54,707 nucleotides of DNA, taken from Myxococcales bacterium. Lineage in GTDB: Bacteria > Myxococcota_A > UBA9160 > UBA4427. The stretch spans positions 1 to 54,707 of the forward strand of contig JAAZXM010000006.1 in NCBI GenBank assembly GCA_014240165.1. The letters run 5' to 3'. The translations under genes and the position numbers were made by a program. Numbering within the stretch: position 1 is the first letter of the stretch; each line of letters begins with the position of its first letter. This document shows, piece after piece, positions 45,375-54,707 of this stretch. Under the pieces are notes generated by a model. The model saw only the letters and a program-made list of their open reading frames with translations. It was not told where the DNA came from and did no database searches.

Positions 45375-47294
45375 TCAGCTGGGAAAGGGTTCGGGGTCCG
45401 GAAGATCCTCGTCTTCAACCTTCTCGGCGGGCTCCGATTTGCCCGAGTCACCCGTATCCTCGGAATCTTTCGCGCTGGGCACGGCCATGGGAGGAAGCGA
45501 GTCACCGTTTATCAACAAAGCGAGATCACTGGTTTCCAAGGTCTCTCTCTCGAGCAGGGCCTCAGCGATTGCCTCCAATTTATCCCGATTCGTCGTCAGT
45601 ATCTCCCTGGCTTCGGCATACATCGTCGCCAGCGTCTCAGAAACTTCCTCGTCGATCCGCTTGGCCATCTCCTCGCTGTAATCCTTCCGGGTCATCATAT
45701 CCCTGCCCAGAAAAACATCACCCGAGGAATCCGCATAGCTGACCGGGCCCAACTTCGGGTTCATCCCAAACTCGGTCACCATGCGACGCGCCCAACTCGT
45801 GGCCTGCTCGAGGTCATTGGACGCACCGGTAGAGAGGTGACCAAAGATCAACTCCTCTGCCGCCCGACCGCCCATGGCGTAGCGAATGATCGCAAAGATG
45901 TCGTTCTCGGTGTAGTTGAGACGATCCTCCACGGGCAGAGTCTGGGTCAGCCCCAGGGCCAGGCCGCGGGGAATGATCGTCACCTTGTGAACAGGATCCG
46001 AGTGCTCCGGGGTCAGCAGCGCCACCAGGGCATGCCCCGCCTCATGGTAAGCAGTGATTCGCCGATCCTCGTCGCTCATGATCATGCTTCGGCGCTCGGT
46101 GCCCATCAGCACCTTATCCTTGGCATTCTCGAAATCCAATCGCTCCACGCGTTGTGCATTTCGGCGGGCTGCGAGAAGAGCGGCTTCGTTGACGAGATTT
46201 CTCAGGTCCGCGCCCACGAATCCCGGCGTCCCTCGAGCCTGCACTTCCAAATCCACATCGTCGGCCAACGGAACCCGGCGGGTATGGATCTTGAGGATCT
46301 GAAGCCGTCCACGGAGATCGGGACGCGGAACCACGACTCTCCGATCGAAGCGACCGGGCCGAAGAAGCGCCGGATCCAGTACATCCGGACGATTCGTCGC
46401 CGCGATCAGAATTACGCCCTCGTTCCCCTCGAACCCGTCCATCTCCACGAGGAGTTGGTTGAGGGTCTGCTCGCGCTCGTCGTGCCCGCCCCCCATTCCA
46501 GCGCCCCGATGACGACCCACGGCGTCGATTTCATCGATGAAAATAATGCAGGGAGCCTGCTTCTTGCCCTGAAGGAAGAGATCGCGAACGCGAGACGCAC
46601 CGACGCCGACAAACATCTCCACGAAATCGGATCCCGAGATCGAGAAGAAGGGCACAGCCGCCTCGCCCGCCACCGCCCGAGCCAGAAGGGTTTTACCCGT
46701 TCCGGGAGGGCCGACGAGAAGAACCCCCTTCGGAATGCGGCCGCCGAGACGCGTGAAGCGCTTCGGCTCTCTGAGGAATTCGATGATCTCCTCGAGTTCG
46801 GTCTTGGACTCCTCGATTCCGGCAACATCCTTGAACGTCACGGCCTGCTGAGTCTCGGTCTGCAGCCGGGCCTTGGATTTGCCGAAACTCATGGCTTTGC
46901 CGCCGCCGGACTGCATCTGGCGGATGAAGAAGATCCAGATCCCAACGAAGAGGAGAAGCGGGAACCACATGATCAAGATCTGGCGCCAGAATCCGCCCTC
47001 GTCCTTGGGCTGGGCCTTGACGTTGACCTGCTTTTCCTTCAAGAGCGCCAGCAGATCCTGAGAGATGGTCGGGGCGTAGGTCGTGAACTCGCGTCCGTCG
47101 ATCTGAACGCCGCTGATACTCCCTTCCTCGATGGTGACCTTTTCGATCTGGCCATCTTCCACCGCGATCACGAAATCGCTGTACGCGAGATCCGGAGGCG
47201 TTTCCTGCTCCTGCCGAAGCATGGTGAAGAGCATCAGCATCCCCACCAGGATCACCACCCAGAGCGCCATATTCTTGTAGAACTGCTGATTCAC
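45375..47294 (-). CDS. ftsH: ATP-dependent zinc metalloprotease FtsH
   Basis: A 639-residue membrane-anchored quality-control protease. Two membrane segments (about 9-26 and 104-124) flank a periplasmic domain. The AAA+ domain has GPPGTGKT (about 195-202), [15 protein letters not shown] and the SRH region; the protease has HEAGH zinc motif. The acidic tail is typical. GTG start at 47294 with AGAGGT 6 nt upstream. It is followed by folP and preceded by tilS, as in many bacteria. Confidence 0.99.
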   Translation of the reverse strand: MNQQFYKNMALWVVILVGMLMLFTMLRQEQETPPDLAYSDFVIAVEDGQIEKVTIEEGSISGVQIDGREFTTYAPTISQDLLALLKEKQVNVKAQPKDEGGFWRQILIMWFPLLLFVGIWIFFIRQMQSGGGKAMSFGKSKARLQTETQQAVTFKDVAGIEESKTELEEIIEFLREPKRFTRLGGRIPKGVLLVGPPGTGKTLLARAVAGEAAVPFFSISGSDFVEMFVGVGASRVRDLFLQGKKQAPCIIFIDEIDAVGRHRGAGMGGGHDEREQTLNQLLVEMDGFEGNEGVILIAATNRPDVLDPALLRPGRFDRRVVVPRPDLRGRLQILKIHTRRVPLADDVDLEVQARGTPGFVGADLRNLVNEAALLAARRNAQRVERLDFENAKDKVLMGTERRSMIMSDEDRRITAYHEAGHALVALLTPEHSDPVHKVTIIPRGLALGLTQTLPVEDRLNYTENDIFAIIRYAMGGRAAEELIFGHLSTGASNDLEQATSWARRMVTEFGMNPKLGPVSYADSSGDVFLGRDMMTRKDYSEEMAKRIDEEVSETLATMYAEAREILTTNRDKLEAIAEALLERETLETSDLALLINGDSLPPMAVPSAKDSEDTGDSGKSEPAEKVEDEDLPDPEPFPS

Positions 47295-47516
47295 TCGGTT
47301 ACCTCTCGGTCCACTTGGATCATCTGCCCACCGGCACCCAGGGCATCCGCCTTGGCCACCCGCGGCTGAGTCAAAAATTGCGGGAGCAGGGACGCCTCAT
47401 GGCGACGATTGGTTCGCACGAGGGCCAATCCCCTCATGCATCCACTCTCCGCCCAGGAATCGGCCCGGTAAGAGCCCCAGGCCGACGAAAAATGCCTGAA
47501 TCGGGAATATCGCATC
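47295..47516 (-). other. 222-base tilS-ftsH spacer
   Basis: No gene is recognised. The frames crossing it are GC-driven shadows. It contains the ftsH ribosome site and probably an ftsH promoter, which I cannot place. No terminator-like U-run is seen after tilS. Confidence 0.35.
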
Positions 47517-48587
47517 TTAGCATGGCCCCTTCGGATCGACCCCAATCTGCCACATCCGATAGCCCCGGCGAACTCGGGTGACTCTGAGCCCCCCGGGCAA
47601 CTCCAACTCCGCGCCGGAAGCCCGCTTCTCGTCGCTGAGAAAGCGCCAGAGGCGCTCGAGGTGAACTCGGCTGACATCTCGGGCACCTCCCATTTCGACC
47701 ATGGCCCGCCGGGCCAACCGCAAGGCAAGAGCCTCGGGCAGGTGCTCCCAGCCCCCATCCCAAAATTCCAAGCTTTCGCCCTCGCCGGCTACGTCGCCGT
47801 AGTCGGCCTTGCGCCGGCTCCAGAGCCGACCTGCCGCCGAGTCGACCAACTCGGCGATCCACTCGGCGTCCCTTCTCTGACTGTCGGCCAGGCGGCCGAT
47901 TGACCTGAGCAGTTGCGGGTTGAATGCCTCAGCCAGCTGCGGGATCCAGTGCTGTCGCAATCGGTTGCGCGTGTAGGCGTCACTCGCGTTGGAACCGTCC
48001 TCACGCCACTTCATCCCCGTCTCGGCGGCGTAGGCCGCGATCTCCTGCCGACTGACCGCCAGCAGCGGGCGCACCACGGCGCCATCGGGTGAGCGTTCCG
48101 GAATGCCGCCGAGCCCCTCGGCTCCCGTGCCCCTGAAAAGGCGCATCAGCACCGTTTCGGCCTGATCATCCAGATTGTGCGCCGTGGCGACCGAATCGGC
48201 TCCGTGCCGCGCGGCCATGACCCGGAGCGCTTCGTAGCGCAGCGCTCGGGCCGCCTCCTGGAGCGTCGGCCGAGCCCGGTTCGAAGTCCCCAGCCGGAGC
48301 GCGCGCGGGTCGACCCTTTCGCTCGAGAACCGCAGCCCAAGCCGGTCCGCGCGTTCCCGAACCGCTCTCTCGTCGGCTTCTGAGTCGTCACCGCGCAAAC
48401 CATGATTGACATGCCCCACGGATAGGGTCAGAGATCGCAAATCGGCCAGCTCGACCAACCCTTCCAGCATGGCCGTGGAATCCAGCCCGCCAGAAACCGC
48501 GACGAGCAGGTGCCGACCTGCGAGATCCAAATGACCCACGGCCCGATCCAGGGCGGAAACCAACATGGGACCAAGGTAACCCTCCAT
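47517..48587 (-). CDS. tilS: tRNA(Ile)-lysidine synthase
   Basis: A 356-residue PP-loop enzyme that puts lysidine at C34 of tRNA-Ile(CAU). Motif LVAVSGGLDSTAML near the start, VGHVNHGLRG, and AHNLDDQAETVLMRLFRGTG follow; the LRQHW region ends the N-terminal domain. A C-terminal part after about 230 is present but short. Start either ATG 48587 or ATG 48566 (GGAGGG 13 nt before the latter); the longer is given. It is divergent from the acyl-CoA synthetase gene 56 bases away. Confidence 0.96.
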   Translation of the reverse strand: MEGYLGPMLVSALDRAVGHLDLAGRHLLVAVSGGLDSTAMLEGLVELADLRSLTLSVGHVNHGLRGDDSEADERAVRERADRLGLRFSSERVDPRALRLGTSNRARPTLQEAARALRYEALRVMAARHGADSVATAHNLDDQAETVLMRLFRGTGAEGLGGIPERSPDGAVVRPLLAVSRQEIAAYAAETGMKWREDGSNASDAYTRNRLRQHWIPQLAEAFNPQLLRSIGRLADSQRRDAEWIAELVDSAAGRLWSRRKADYGDVAGEGESLEFWDGGWEHLPEALALRLARRAMVEMGGARDVSRVHLERLWRFLSDEKRASGAELELPGGLRVTRVRRGYRMWQIGVDPKGPC

Positions 48588-48643
48588 GAAGGGCGAATCC
48601 CGAATTCTGGCGCCCCTGGCGCTATTCGAGTATCCCAGGGCCC

Positions 48644-50227
48644 GTGAGTGCTCCCTCCTATCCAGCGTCGCCCCCCGAGAGCGAGATCTCAGAGTTTCAC
48701 AACCTCGGATCCTGGCCAAGCCATTGGGCCCGGATCAAGCCGAATCGACTCGCCGTGAGCGATGCCGACAGGCGGCTCGACTGGGCAACCTTCGCAAATC
48801 GGGTGGGTCGAGTATCGGCCCTGCTCCAAAGCGAAGGCATCCAAGCGGGCGACCGCGTGGCTTTCCTCCTCCCCAACCGGACCGCCGCCCTCGAAGTCCT
48901 CTTCGGAACCGCACGCATGGGTGGAACATGCTTGCCCGTCAATCTGCGACTCACAGCGCGCGAGATTGCCTTCCAGATCGACGATTGCCGCCCCGCGGCG
49001 ATCTTCTTTGAGAGCGATCTCCGGCCCCTGATCGAGGAAACCCTCTCCCTGGCTTCCCATGCGCCGGCACTCCAAGTCGCCGTAGGCGGTCCCCAAGAGG
49101 CCTATGAAGCGGCGCTCGACCGGGCTTCGGAAGCCACGGCAGCCATCGCCGTTTCTCCCAACGCCCCGGCCATCCTGATGTACACATCCGGCACCACCGG
49201 GGCGCCCAAGGGCGCCCTTCTTCCCCACCGAAAAGCCCTCTACAACGCCCGCAACGCGGTTCACGGTTTCCAGATCCGATCCGACGACCGAGTCCTCGTG
49301 GCCGCGCCCCTCTTCCACTCCCTGGGACTCCAGATTCTCTCCCTACCGCTCCTCTACGCCGGGGGAAGCCTGCTGCTCCAGGAGCGCTTCGAACCCGAGG
49401 CTGTCTGGCGGGCGACCGAGGAGGAATCAATCACCTATTTCGGCGGCGTTCCCGCCATGCACCAGCGCCTCTACCAGTCGCTCAAGCATGGGGAGAGCGC
49501 CGGGCGCCGTTTTCCCGCTCTCCGCTTCATCTTCAGCGCGGGCTCCGCGATCTCGTCAGAACTGATTCGAGACTTCTCGGCGCTCGATATCCTCGTGCTC
49601 CAGGGCTACGGGCAAACAGAAACTTCCACCCTCTGCTGCTTGGAGCCCGACGACGCGCTTCGCAAGGCGGGGAGCGTCGGGAAGCCCGTACCCCACGCCG
49701 AAGTTCGCGTCGTGATGAGGGAGACGCTGGAAAACGACCCGCGCGACTGGCGGGATGCCCACCCCGAAGAGACTGGCGAAATTGTCGTCCGGGGGCCGAT
49801 CAACATGCTCGGCTACTGGGAACGACCCGAAGCCACCGCGGAAACCCTGATCGGAGACTGGCTCCGGACCGGCGATCTCGCAAGACGCGACGCCGAGGGA
49901 TTCGTCACCTTGGTTGGAAGAGCTCGCGAAATGTTCATCAGCGGGGGCGAGAACGTCTATCCGGCCGAAATCGAGGCGGCCTATCGCGAGCATCCGGCGA
50001 TTCGAGAGATCGCGGTGATCGGAATTCCCGACCCGACCTGGGGCGAAGTCGGCCGGGCGCACGTGATTCTCGAACCCGGGGAACCCTTCGACGAGACCGC
50101 CCTCGAGGCCTGGGCTCGCGCGCGACTGGCGGGTTTCAAGTTGCCCCGAGAGATCGTGATCGAAACCGAATTGCCCCGAACAGCCAGCGGAAAGGTGAGA
50201 AAGCATCGGCTGGGCGACCCGGCGTGA
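48644..50227 (+). CDS. acyl-CoA synthetase (AMP-forming)
   Basis: A 527-residue ANL-family ligase that activates a carboxylate with ATP and CoA. The AMP-binding P-loop is YTSGTTGAPKGALLPH; then GYGQTETS, the hinge-region Asp in WLRTGDLARRD, GRAREMFISGGENVYPAEIE, and the catalytic Lys in LPRTASGKVRKH. Length suits medium/long-chain fatty or aryl acids. GTG start at 48644 gives the usual N-terminus, but the ribosome site is weak. It is the only plus-strand gene in the right half, divergent from tilS and convergent with the kinase gene. With the mutases and beta-oxidation genes it fits fatty-acid use, but the substrate is unknown. Confidence 0.94.
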   Translation: MSAPSYPASPPESEISEFHNLGSWPSHWARIKPNRLAVSDADRRLDWATFANRVGRVSALLQSEGIQAGDRVAFLLPNRTAALEVLFGTARMGGTCLPVNLRLTAREIAFQIDDCRPAAIFFESDLRPLIEETLSLASHAPALQVAVGGPQEAYEAALDRASEATAAIAVSPNAPAILMYTSGTTGAPKGALLPHRKALYNARNAVHGFQIRSDDRVLVAAPLFHSLGLQILSLPLLYAGGSLLLQERFEPEAVWRATEEESITYFGGVPAMHQRLYQSLKHGESAGRRFPALRFIFSAGSAISSELIRDFSALDILVLQGYGQTETSTLCCLEPDDALRKAGSVGKPVPHAEVRVVMRETLENDPRDWRDAHPEETGEIVVRGPINMLGYWERPEATAETLIGDWLRTGDLARRDAEGFVTLVGRAREMFISGGENVYPAEIEAAYREHPAIREIAVIGIPDPTWGEVGRAHVILEPGEPFDETALEAWARARLAGFKLPREIVIETELPRTASGKVRKHRLGDPA

Positions 50228-50239
50228 GCGCTGTTGAAT

Positions 50240-50253
50240 CCCCCGCTTGGGGG
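50240..50253. terminator. possible bidirectional hairpin between convergent genes
   Basis: CCCCC-GCTT-GGGGG lies in the 34-base gap between the ends of the synthetase gene (plus) and the hybrid kinase gene (minus). It has a 5-bp G/C stem and tetraloop but no U-run on either strand, so any termination would be weak or Rho-assisted. Confidence 0.3.
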
Positions 50254-50261
50254 CGGCGTCA

Positions 50262-52160
50262 CTAGGCCTCCGCGGCCAGGACCTCGCTCACTGCGGTGAG
50301 CAACGCCGAGCGGTCGAAGGGCTTCTGCAGGAAGGGGATCTCGCGCTCTTCGGGGCCCAGCAGGCCATTGTCATAGCCAGAGACCAGGAGCGTGCGGGTG
50401 CCCGGCCTACGCTCCCGGATCTCCTTGCTGAGGTCGATTCCCGACATTCCTGGCAACACGAGATCGGTCACGATGAGATCAATGGCCCCTTCGTGACTGT
50501 CGGAAACCTCAAACGCTTCGCTGGAATCGCAAGCCACCAGCACCTCGTGGCCGGCGGATGAAAGAATCTCTTGAGCCAGGGCGCGCACCAAGCCTTCATC
50601 TTCGACGAGCAGGATCGTCCCCACCTCGTCGCCCGGGCTGGCCCTCGAGGTCGTCACCAATGCCTCGGCCTCGGGCTGCACTTCCGGAAGAAAAATTCGG
50701 AACGTGGTCCCCTCACCCAGGCGACTTTCCAAATCGATATACCCGCCGCTCTGTACGACGATGCCGTAGACCATCGCAAGCCCAAGGCCCGTTCCATCAC
50801 CCGCCTCCTTGGTCGTAAAGAACGGCTCAAAAACGTGCTCGCGGGTCTCCTCGTCCATGCCTGCGCCATCATCCGTCACCGCCAGCACAACGTAATCGCC
50901 CATGGCAGCGCCCGAGGGCAACCGCTCCCTTAACTCTTCCTCGGAGGCCGCTCGGACGGAATAAAGATCGAAGTCCAGGTGCCCCCCCCTATCCATCGCG
51001 TCGCGGGCGTTCACCGCCAGATTCATCAGGACCTGCTCGAGCTGAGTTGTGTCCGCATGAACCAACCCTACGGGCTCGCGCACCCGCACCCTCACCTCGA
51101 TCAATTCGCCGATCAGTCGCCGGAGCATCTCCTCCATCCCCCGGAGAATGTCGGCTGGACTCACAATGTCCGACCTCAACACCTGCTTCCGACTGAAAGC
51201 GAGCAATTGCCGGGTGAGGGCTGCGGCACGCTCTCCCGCGGATACGATCTGGCCCGCTCCGCCGCGCGCCGTTTCGCTCAGGCTCGGGTCATCCACCAGA
51301 GTATCCGCATAACCCAGAATCACCGTCAGCAGGTTATTGAAATCGTGCGCCACGCCACCCGCGAGGCGCCCTATCGCTTCGAGCTTCTGGGATTGCTGTA
51401 GCTGCTGCTCGAGTTCCTTGTTCTCTTCCTCGAGTTGAACAGCCGATGCCAGGGCGTCCACCGAGTCATTCAGCCTGACGAACTCCTCAGCAGCACGTAA
51501 ATCACCGGATTCGATCTCGGCACCATCGAGCAGATTGCGAAGCTTGGCGTCGATTTGCCGAAGAGGACGAACAGCCAAGCGGTAGAACCAGGCAATCAGG
51601 ATCACCGCCACGATCAGTAGGAGAAGCGCGAACAGACCCTGAAGTCGCAATACATGCCGACCGACCTGCGCCTCCAGATCGTGCAAGTCCACGACGATTT
51701 CCACTCGCCCCACGGCGAAATCGCCGGCCATCAACACCCGGCTGACTTCGAACGTCGAACTCCCTTTCGTCGGCATGGGACTGGTCTCGTTGACCAGGAC
51801 CGATCCCTTGGCGTCCTCGATCCGCATACTGCGAACTTCCTGATGTGTTCGCAGAAAGTCCTCAACCGTCCGCTGGAGAACGGGGAGGTCCATCTCGGCG
51901 TCCCGGGTAATCACGTGGTCCTTCAGCACGGGAACGAGCGAATCGAGCGCATTCGAAAATTGCTCACGCAGGATGCCCGTCATGGCGTCCGTCTCCAGCT
52001 GCCGAACAGGTTCAGCGCTCAGCAGGAGGAGAAGGACACAAACGGCCGCGAGGGTGCCGAATAAGTGGCGCCTGATGGACCAGGACGCGAGCTTCCTCGC
52101 CGGCATCACGGGGTCAGCCATCGTTCCGTCCGCCCCGCGGAGGCGCCGGGCCCGGTCCAC
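50262..52160 (-). CDS. hybrid histidine kinase with C-terminal receiver domain
   Basis: A 632-residue sensor kinase. Two membrane segments (about 33-49 and 174-193) flank a 120-residue extracytoplasmic sensor region with acidic residues. A HAMP-like linker and coiled coil follow, then the H-box with [14 protein letters not shown] (His 272), an HATPase domain with [14 protein letters not shown] N-box, DDGAGMD and [11 protein letters not shown], and a receiver domain (ILLVEDEG, phospho-acceptor Asp 566 in [13 protein letters not shown] at the end). GTG at 52160 follows GAGGG; ATG at 52121 is possible. It lies 12 bases after the PhnD-like gene. The phosphorelay output is not visible. Confidence 0.95.
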   Translation of the reverse strand: MDRARRLRGADGTMADPVMPARKLASWSIRRHLFGTLAAVCVLLLLLSAEPVRQLETDAMTGILREQFSNALDSLVPVLKDHVITRDAEMDLPVLQRTVEDFLRTHQEVRSMRIEDAKGSVLVNETSPMPTKGSSTFEVSRVLMAGDFAVGRVEIVVDLHDLEAQVGRHVLRLQGLFALLLLIVAVILIAWFYRLAVRPLRQIDAKLRNLLDGAEIESGDLRAAEEFVRLNDSVDALASAVQLEEENKELEQQLQQSQKLEAIGRLAGGVAHDFNNLLTVILGYADTLVDDPSLSETARGGAGQIVSAGERAAALTRQLLAFSRKQVLRSDIVSPADILRGMEEMLRRLIGELIEVRVRVREPVGLVHADTTQLEQVLMNLAVNARDAMDRGGHLDFDLYSVRAASEEELRERLPSGAAMGDYVVLAVTDDGAGMDEETREHVFEPFFTTKEAGDGTGLGLAMVYGIVVQSGGYIDLESRLGEGTTFRIFLPEVQPEAEALVTTSRASPGDEVGTILLVEDEGLVRALAQEILSSAGHEVLVACDSSEAFEVSDSHEGAIDLIVTDLVLPGMSGIDLSKEIRERRPGTRTLLVSGYDNGLLGPEEREIPFLQKPFDRSALLTAVSEVLAAEA

Positions 52161-52172
52161 CTCGACCCTCGC

Positions 52173-53096
52173 TCAGGAGTCAAAAGAGCGGCTTGCTTCG
52201 ATGGCCTCTCTAATCGAGTCGTAGTCCGAGTCATCGCCTGACAAAAACCCATCTTTCTTAAGCGCCTTGAGAGCCCCGTCATCCTCGAGCGCCAGAAGCG
52301 TTTGATGAATCGCTTCAAAGAGCCTCGGCTCCATCCCCGCCTTTGCGATCCAAGGCTTTGTCACGTTTGGGAAGGACGCAATGGCGCGTATCGGCTCGCC
52401 TGCAGCAACAAGTTTCTTGAAGGTCCCCTCCTTGAGAGCCCCCGCCGCATACTTTTTTCGACCCACCGCCATCCCGACTTTATCGTGGCGACCAAGATAA
52501 TCGAAGCCTGCGAGATCAGCGGCCCGAATTCCGTTCTCGACCAGCAACTCCTGCGCGAGAAATCGACCAATGGTGGACCTCGAATCGCCAAATGCGAATC
52601 GCTCGCCCTTCAGATCGACGATCTCGTTGATATCCCCATCCGCGTGGACACAAATCACGCCCTGAAAGATTTTTGATCCCTTCTTGCTCTCGATCGCGAG
52701 AATTCGAATCCCCGGATTCAATTCCTTTGCCATGACGTAGGAGGCGGGCCCCATCCGCGCGAAATCGACACGTCCCTCCACCAGATCATCAACCCCGCCC
52801 TCATAGGTTGAAGCGACTCGGAGCGTCGTCCTGACCGGCTCGTTCAGACGTTCGCTGAGCATCGCATCCATAACCTGCAGCACCGGAGCGAACTTCATCA
52901 CCATCTCGGTCGCCGAGTCCGATGTGTAGACACCGAATGTCAGCTGAAGAACGGGTGGCTCAATCTCTGCCCCCGCCTCTTCACTCGCCGGGGAAGCCGC
53001 CTCCTTTGATAAGTCGCAGCCCGTCAAACCGAATAAGGTCAAAATTCCAATGACCCAAGCCAGCGCTAACCTGTTCCCCCGAAGCTGAAGTGCCAT
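52173..53096 (-). CDS. PhnD-like periplasmic-binding lipoprotein, sensor partner of kinase
   Basis: A 307-residue lipoprotein with lipobox LTGC (Cys 27) after a hydrophobic helix. The mature part has the PhnD/phosphonate-binding fold: LTFGVYTSDSATEM, GRVDFARMGPASYVMAK, FQGVICVHADGDI, ERFAFGDSRSTIGRFLAQELL and IASFPNVTKPWIAKAGM. There is no ABC permease or ATPase gene nearby; the hybrid kinase gene follows 12 bases on. It may therefore deliver ligand information to the kinase instead of transporting. Phosphate, phosphonate, or another oxyanion are the family's usual ligands. GGAGGG is 9 nt before the ATG at 53096. Confidence 0.93.
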   Translation of the reverse strand: MALQLRGNRLALAWVIGILTLFGLTGCDLSKEAASPASEEAGAEIEPPVLQLTFGVYTSDSATEMVMKFAPVLQVMDAMLSERLNEPVRTTLRVASTYEGGVDDLVEGRVDFARMGPASYVMAKELNPGIRILAIESKKGSKIFQGVICVHADGDINEIVDLKGERFAFGDSRSTIGRFLAQELLVENGIRAADLAGFDYLGRHDKVGMAVGRKKYAAGALKEGTFKKLVAAGEPIRAIASFPNVTKPWIAKAGMEPRLFEAIHQTLLALEDDGALKALKKDGFLSGDDSDYDSIREAIEASRSFDS

Positions 53097-53244
53097 CGAA
53101 GATCGCCCTCCACGTTGAACGACGCGCTCAGGGTAGCACCTTGCGAGGAAGCCCTGGAACGCGGATTCGGCGGCTGCGTAGGGGACCAGTAGCCAAACCT
53201 CGAAGGTCGGGGGCGCCACCGCCCTGACCGCGGCCTTCCGGGAC

Positions 53245-53321
53245 TGGTAGCGGTGGCTGGACTTGAACCAGCGACCTACGGCTTATGAAGCCGCCGCTCT
53301 AACCGACTGAGCTACACCGCC
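53245..53321 (-). tRNA. tRNA-Met (anticodon CAT), elongator type likely
   Basis: The cloverleaf has acceptor GGCGGTG with CACCGCT (terminal G-U), D stem GCTC/GAGC, anticodon stem GCGGC/GCCGT around loop TTCATAA, T stem GCTGG/CCAGC around TTCAAGT, A at the discriminator and encoded CCA. A CAT anticodon can be elongator Met, initiator or lysidine-modified Ile2. The initiator's mismatched first pair and three G-C pairs in the anticodon stem are absent. The acceptor GGCGGTG is typical of elongator Met in related genomes, although the T-arm is Ile2-like. I favour Met. Confidence 0.85.
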
Positions 53322-53398
53322 CCGGTCCGGGCCTGGGCGCCAGACTTCCGGGCGCCTCGGGCGCGCAATTTAGCGCAATCCTTCCGCCGAGCGAGTGC

Positions 53399-54109
53399 TC
53401 AGGGCATCACGTTCGAGCTGCCCGAAAGAGCCTCGATCTGTTGCTCGAGCTTTTCGACGCGTCGCTGCAAATCCGCCACGCTGACTCGCGGCTTGGCGGC
53501 TGATGCGCCCGAACCCTCGGACGAAACGGGGCTCGGGGTAAAATCCTCGATGGCGAAGCGGGTGACCTTGCCCACCAGGTCATCGAGATCCGGGATCACC
53601 TCCCCGATCTGACCCGAGTGAACAAAGATTTCGCGCAGCCCCGAATCATCGCTGGCCTCGGCCGTGGCAGCCGCGTGCATATCCAGACTCGCCCCTTCCC
53701 CGAAGCGGGTAAACGAACCGAAGAGCACAAAATCAGCGCCCTGAGCGCGGGCCGTTTCCACGGCTTTCTCGGGACTCGTCGTCGCCAATTCGGGGTCCTC
53801 GACCTCGATCAACTCGAAATGATCGCCTTGCTGAAAACGGGCCATCAACATATCGGACAGGCCTCGACGTAAATAACCCGGGCTCTCCGCGCTGTGAACG
53901 ACCACGGGCAGCAACAAGATCTTCGGTTTCTCCTGACTCTCCGCGACCCCCGGTAGACCCAGGCAGGCCAGCACCAGGCCAAGGGAGGAAAGCGCACTGA
54001 CCGCCCATCGAAGGGCGCCGCGCCCCGTCGGCACCGGAACTCGATCTGCGCCCGGCGAAAAAACGGGGGTCACGGCAGAATTCGGACGGGGCACTGCTTC
54101 AGACAACAC
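53399..54109 (-). CDS. exported protein with TolB/FlgO-like domain, possible lipoprotein
   Basis: A 236-residue envelope protein with a signal-like segment (WAVSALSSLGLVLACLGL). A Cys sits after VLA, so a lipoprotein cleavage is possible, though AxS further on also fits. The mature part (KPKILLLPVVVHSAESPG, then YLRRGLSDMLMARF, ADFVLFGSFTRFGEGASLDM) resembles the TolB N-terminal/FlgO fold. The end is a coiled coil (VADLQRRVEKLEQQIEALSG). I chose GTG at 54109 for the GGAG 8 nt upstream. A TTG at 54244 overlapping the kinase stop is another frame start. No function assigned. Confidence 0.75.
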   Translation of the reverse strand: MLSEAVPRPNSAVTPVFSPGADRVPVPTGRGALRWAVSALSSLGLVLACLGLPGVAESQEKPKILLLPVVVHSAESPGYLRRGLSDMLMARFQQGDHFELIEVEDPELATTSPEKAVETARAQGADFVLFGSFTRFGEGASLDMHAAATAEASDDSGLREIFVHSGQIGEVIPDLDDLVGKVTRFAIEDFTPSPVSSEGSGASAAKPRVSVADLQRRVEKLEQQIEALSGSSNVMP

Positions 54110-54240
54110 GCTTCCGACTCCGATCTGATAGGCCGCTGATCCGCGGACTCTGCATCCCACCCGCCCCCCTTCGGGACCGATGGAGCCGCGCGGGAAATCT
54201 CCCGGGGCCAGCGGCAGTGTCTTGGATCCTTCTGGAGGCG

Positions 54241-54707
54241 TCAAGCAGGAACGGGAGACATCTCACCCGATGCAAGCAGTGGTAGACGGACCCGAAAGGT
54301 GCTCCCGACACCCAACTCGCTGAGGGCCTCCACACTTCCGCCGTGATCCGACACGATCTGGTGGGCGATCATCAACCCCAGACCGCTGCCCTTGTCGGGG
54401 CTCTTGGTCGTGAAGAAGGGGTCGAAAACCATTTCCAGATCCGTCTCGGATATGCCATGACCCCGGTCACGGATCTCCACCACGGCCCAATCCCCCTCCT
54501 CGCCGCGCTCGCTGGACAGAGTGAGAGCAACGGTCTCACCCGAAGGACTCGCGTCCACCGCATTCAACACAAGATTGAGCACCACCTGGTGGATCTGATC
54601 CCTGAGGCCATGGACGCTCAGGGGCGACTCATCCAGAACCTCCAACTGAAACCGCACCCCTTGATCCGCCACCTGGTGCTCGATCAGCCCGAGGCCCTCC
54701 CGAACAA
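54241..54707 (-). CDS. sensor histidine kinase, C-terminal part (5' end outside window)
   Basis: The last 155 or so codons of a histidine kinase whose upstream part lies beyond base 54707; the frame is open there. Visible are the HATPase domain: N-box LNLVLNAVDAS, IRDRGHGI (G1), FDPFFTTK (F-box), GSGLGLMIAHQI (G2) and the end STFRVRLPL. No receiver follows, so it is a classic kinase. Its stop overlaps the next gene's upstream frame or lies 132 bases before the GTG, so the two may be co-transcribed. Confidence 0.95.
   Translation of the reverse strand, partial: VREGLGLIEHQVADQGVRFQLEVLDESPLSVHGLRDQIHQVVLNLVLNAVDASPSGETVALTLSSERGEEGDWAVVEIRDRGHGISETDLEMVFDPFFTTKSPDKGSGLGLMIAHQIVSDHGGSVEALSELGVGSTFRVRLPLLASGEMSPVPA

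Noticed and set aside
44994..47369. A 791-codon plus-strand open frame opposite ftsH and folP
   Set aside because: Same effect: the minus strand encodes clear FtsH and FolP; the plus frame has no family similarity and low-complexity composition.

Overview
This 54.7 kb window is GC-rich chromosomal DNA packed with housekeeping genes, and nearly all of it is on the minus strand. Only a cupin gene, a sulfatase-like gene, an acyl-CoA synthetase gene and one candidate intergenic transcript are on the plus strand. I see no phage, insertion sequence, CRISPR array or plasmid gene. The gene content suggests a Gram-negative 'deltaproteobacterial-type' organism (Myxococcota, Desulfobacterota, Binatota or a related uncultured lineage). 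The grounds are: an IHF-alpha gene next to a MerR-type gene and tRNA-Pro downstream of thrS-infC-rpmI-rplT; cdaA-cdaR-glmM after folP and ftsH; lipoprotein and hybrid-kinase signalling; and B12-dependent acyl-CoA mutases. The exact phylum cannot be fixed from this sequence alone.

Layout, left to right. 1-3.6 kb: the start of a GMC oxidoreductase gene (minus, its 3' end lies off the window), then a cupin and a sulfatase-like lipoprotein (plus). 3.6-8.6 kb: a translation cluster read leftwards, tRNA-Val, thrS, infC (apparent ATT start), rpmI, rplT, ihfA, merR, tRNA-Pro. pheS and pheT, usual between rplT and ihfA in related genomes, are absent here. 8.7-18.4 kb: miaB, guaB, guaA, dnaE and an exported protein of unknown function. 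18.4-19.25 kb: the only long gap, with a plus-strand promoter, a three-copy 13-bp tandem repeat, a long hairpin and a strong intrinsic terminator, so a possible non-coding RNA of about 415 nt. 19.2-25.8 kb: SCP2-type thiolase, 3-hydroxyacyl-CoA dehydrogenase, a VWA/MoxR pair and ribBA.

25.9-33.2 kb: a translationally coupled module of MerR regulator, fused acyl-CoA mutase IcmF, methylmalonyl-CoA mutase and the G-protein MeaB. 33.2-37.1 kb: iscS, mnmA, rnc and era, with overlapping ends. 37.2-48.6 kb: tilS, ftsH, folP, cdaA, cdaR, glmM, nnrE/nnrD, tsaE, lysC and a ComEA-like protein, combining tRNA modification, c-di-AMP synthesis, cell-wall precursor synthesis and metabolite repair. 48.6-54.7 kb: an acyl-CoA synthetase (plus), a PhnD-like lipoprotein coupled to a hybrid histidine kinase, tRNA-Met, an exported protein and the end of a second histidine kinase gene.

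Functional links visible from gene order: the thiolase, hydroxyacyl-CoA dehydrogenase, mutases and acyl-CoA synthetase suggest catabolism of fatty and branched acyl chains through propionyl- and isobutyryl-CoA. IscS probably supplies sulfur to MnmA. CdaA and CdaR form the c-di-AMP cyclase pair beside GlmM. Start codons were set by Shine-Dalgarno spacing and family length; several are GTG, TTG or, for infC, ATT.
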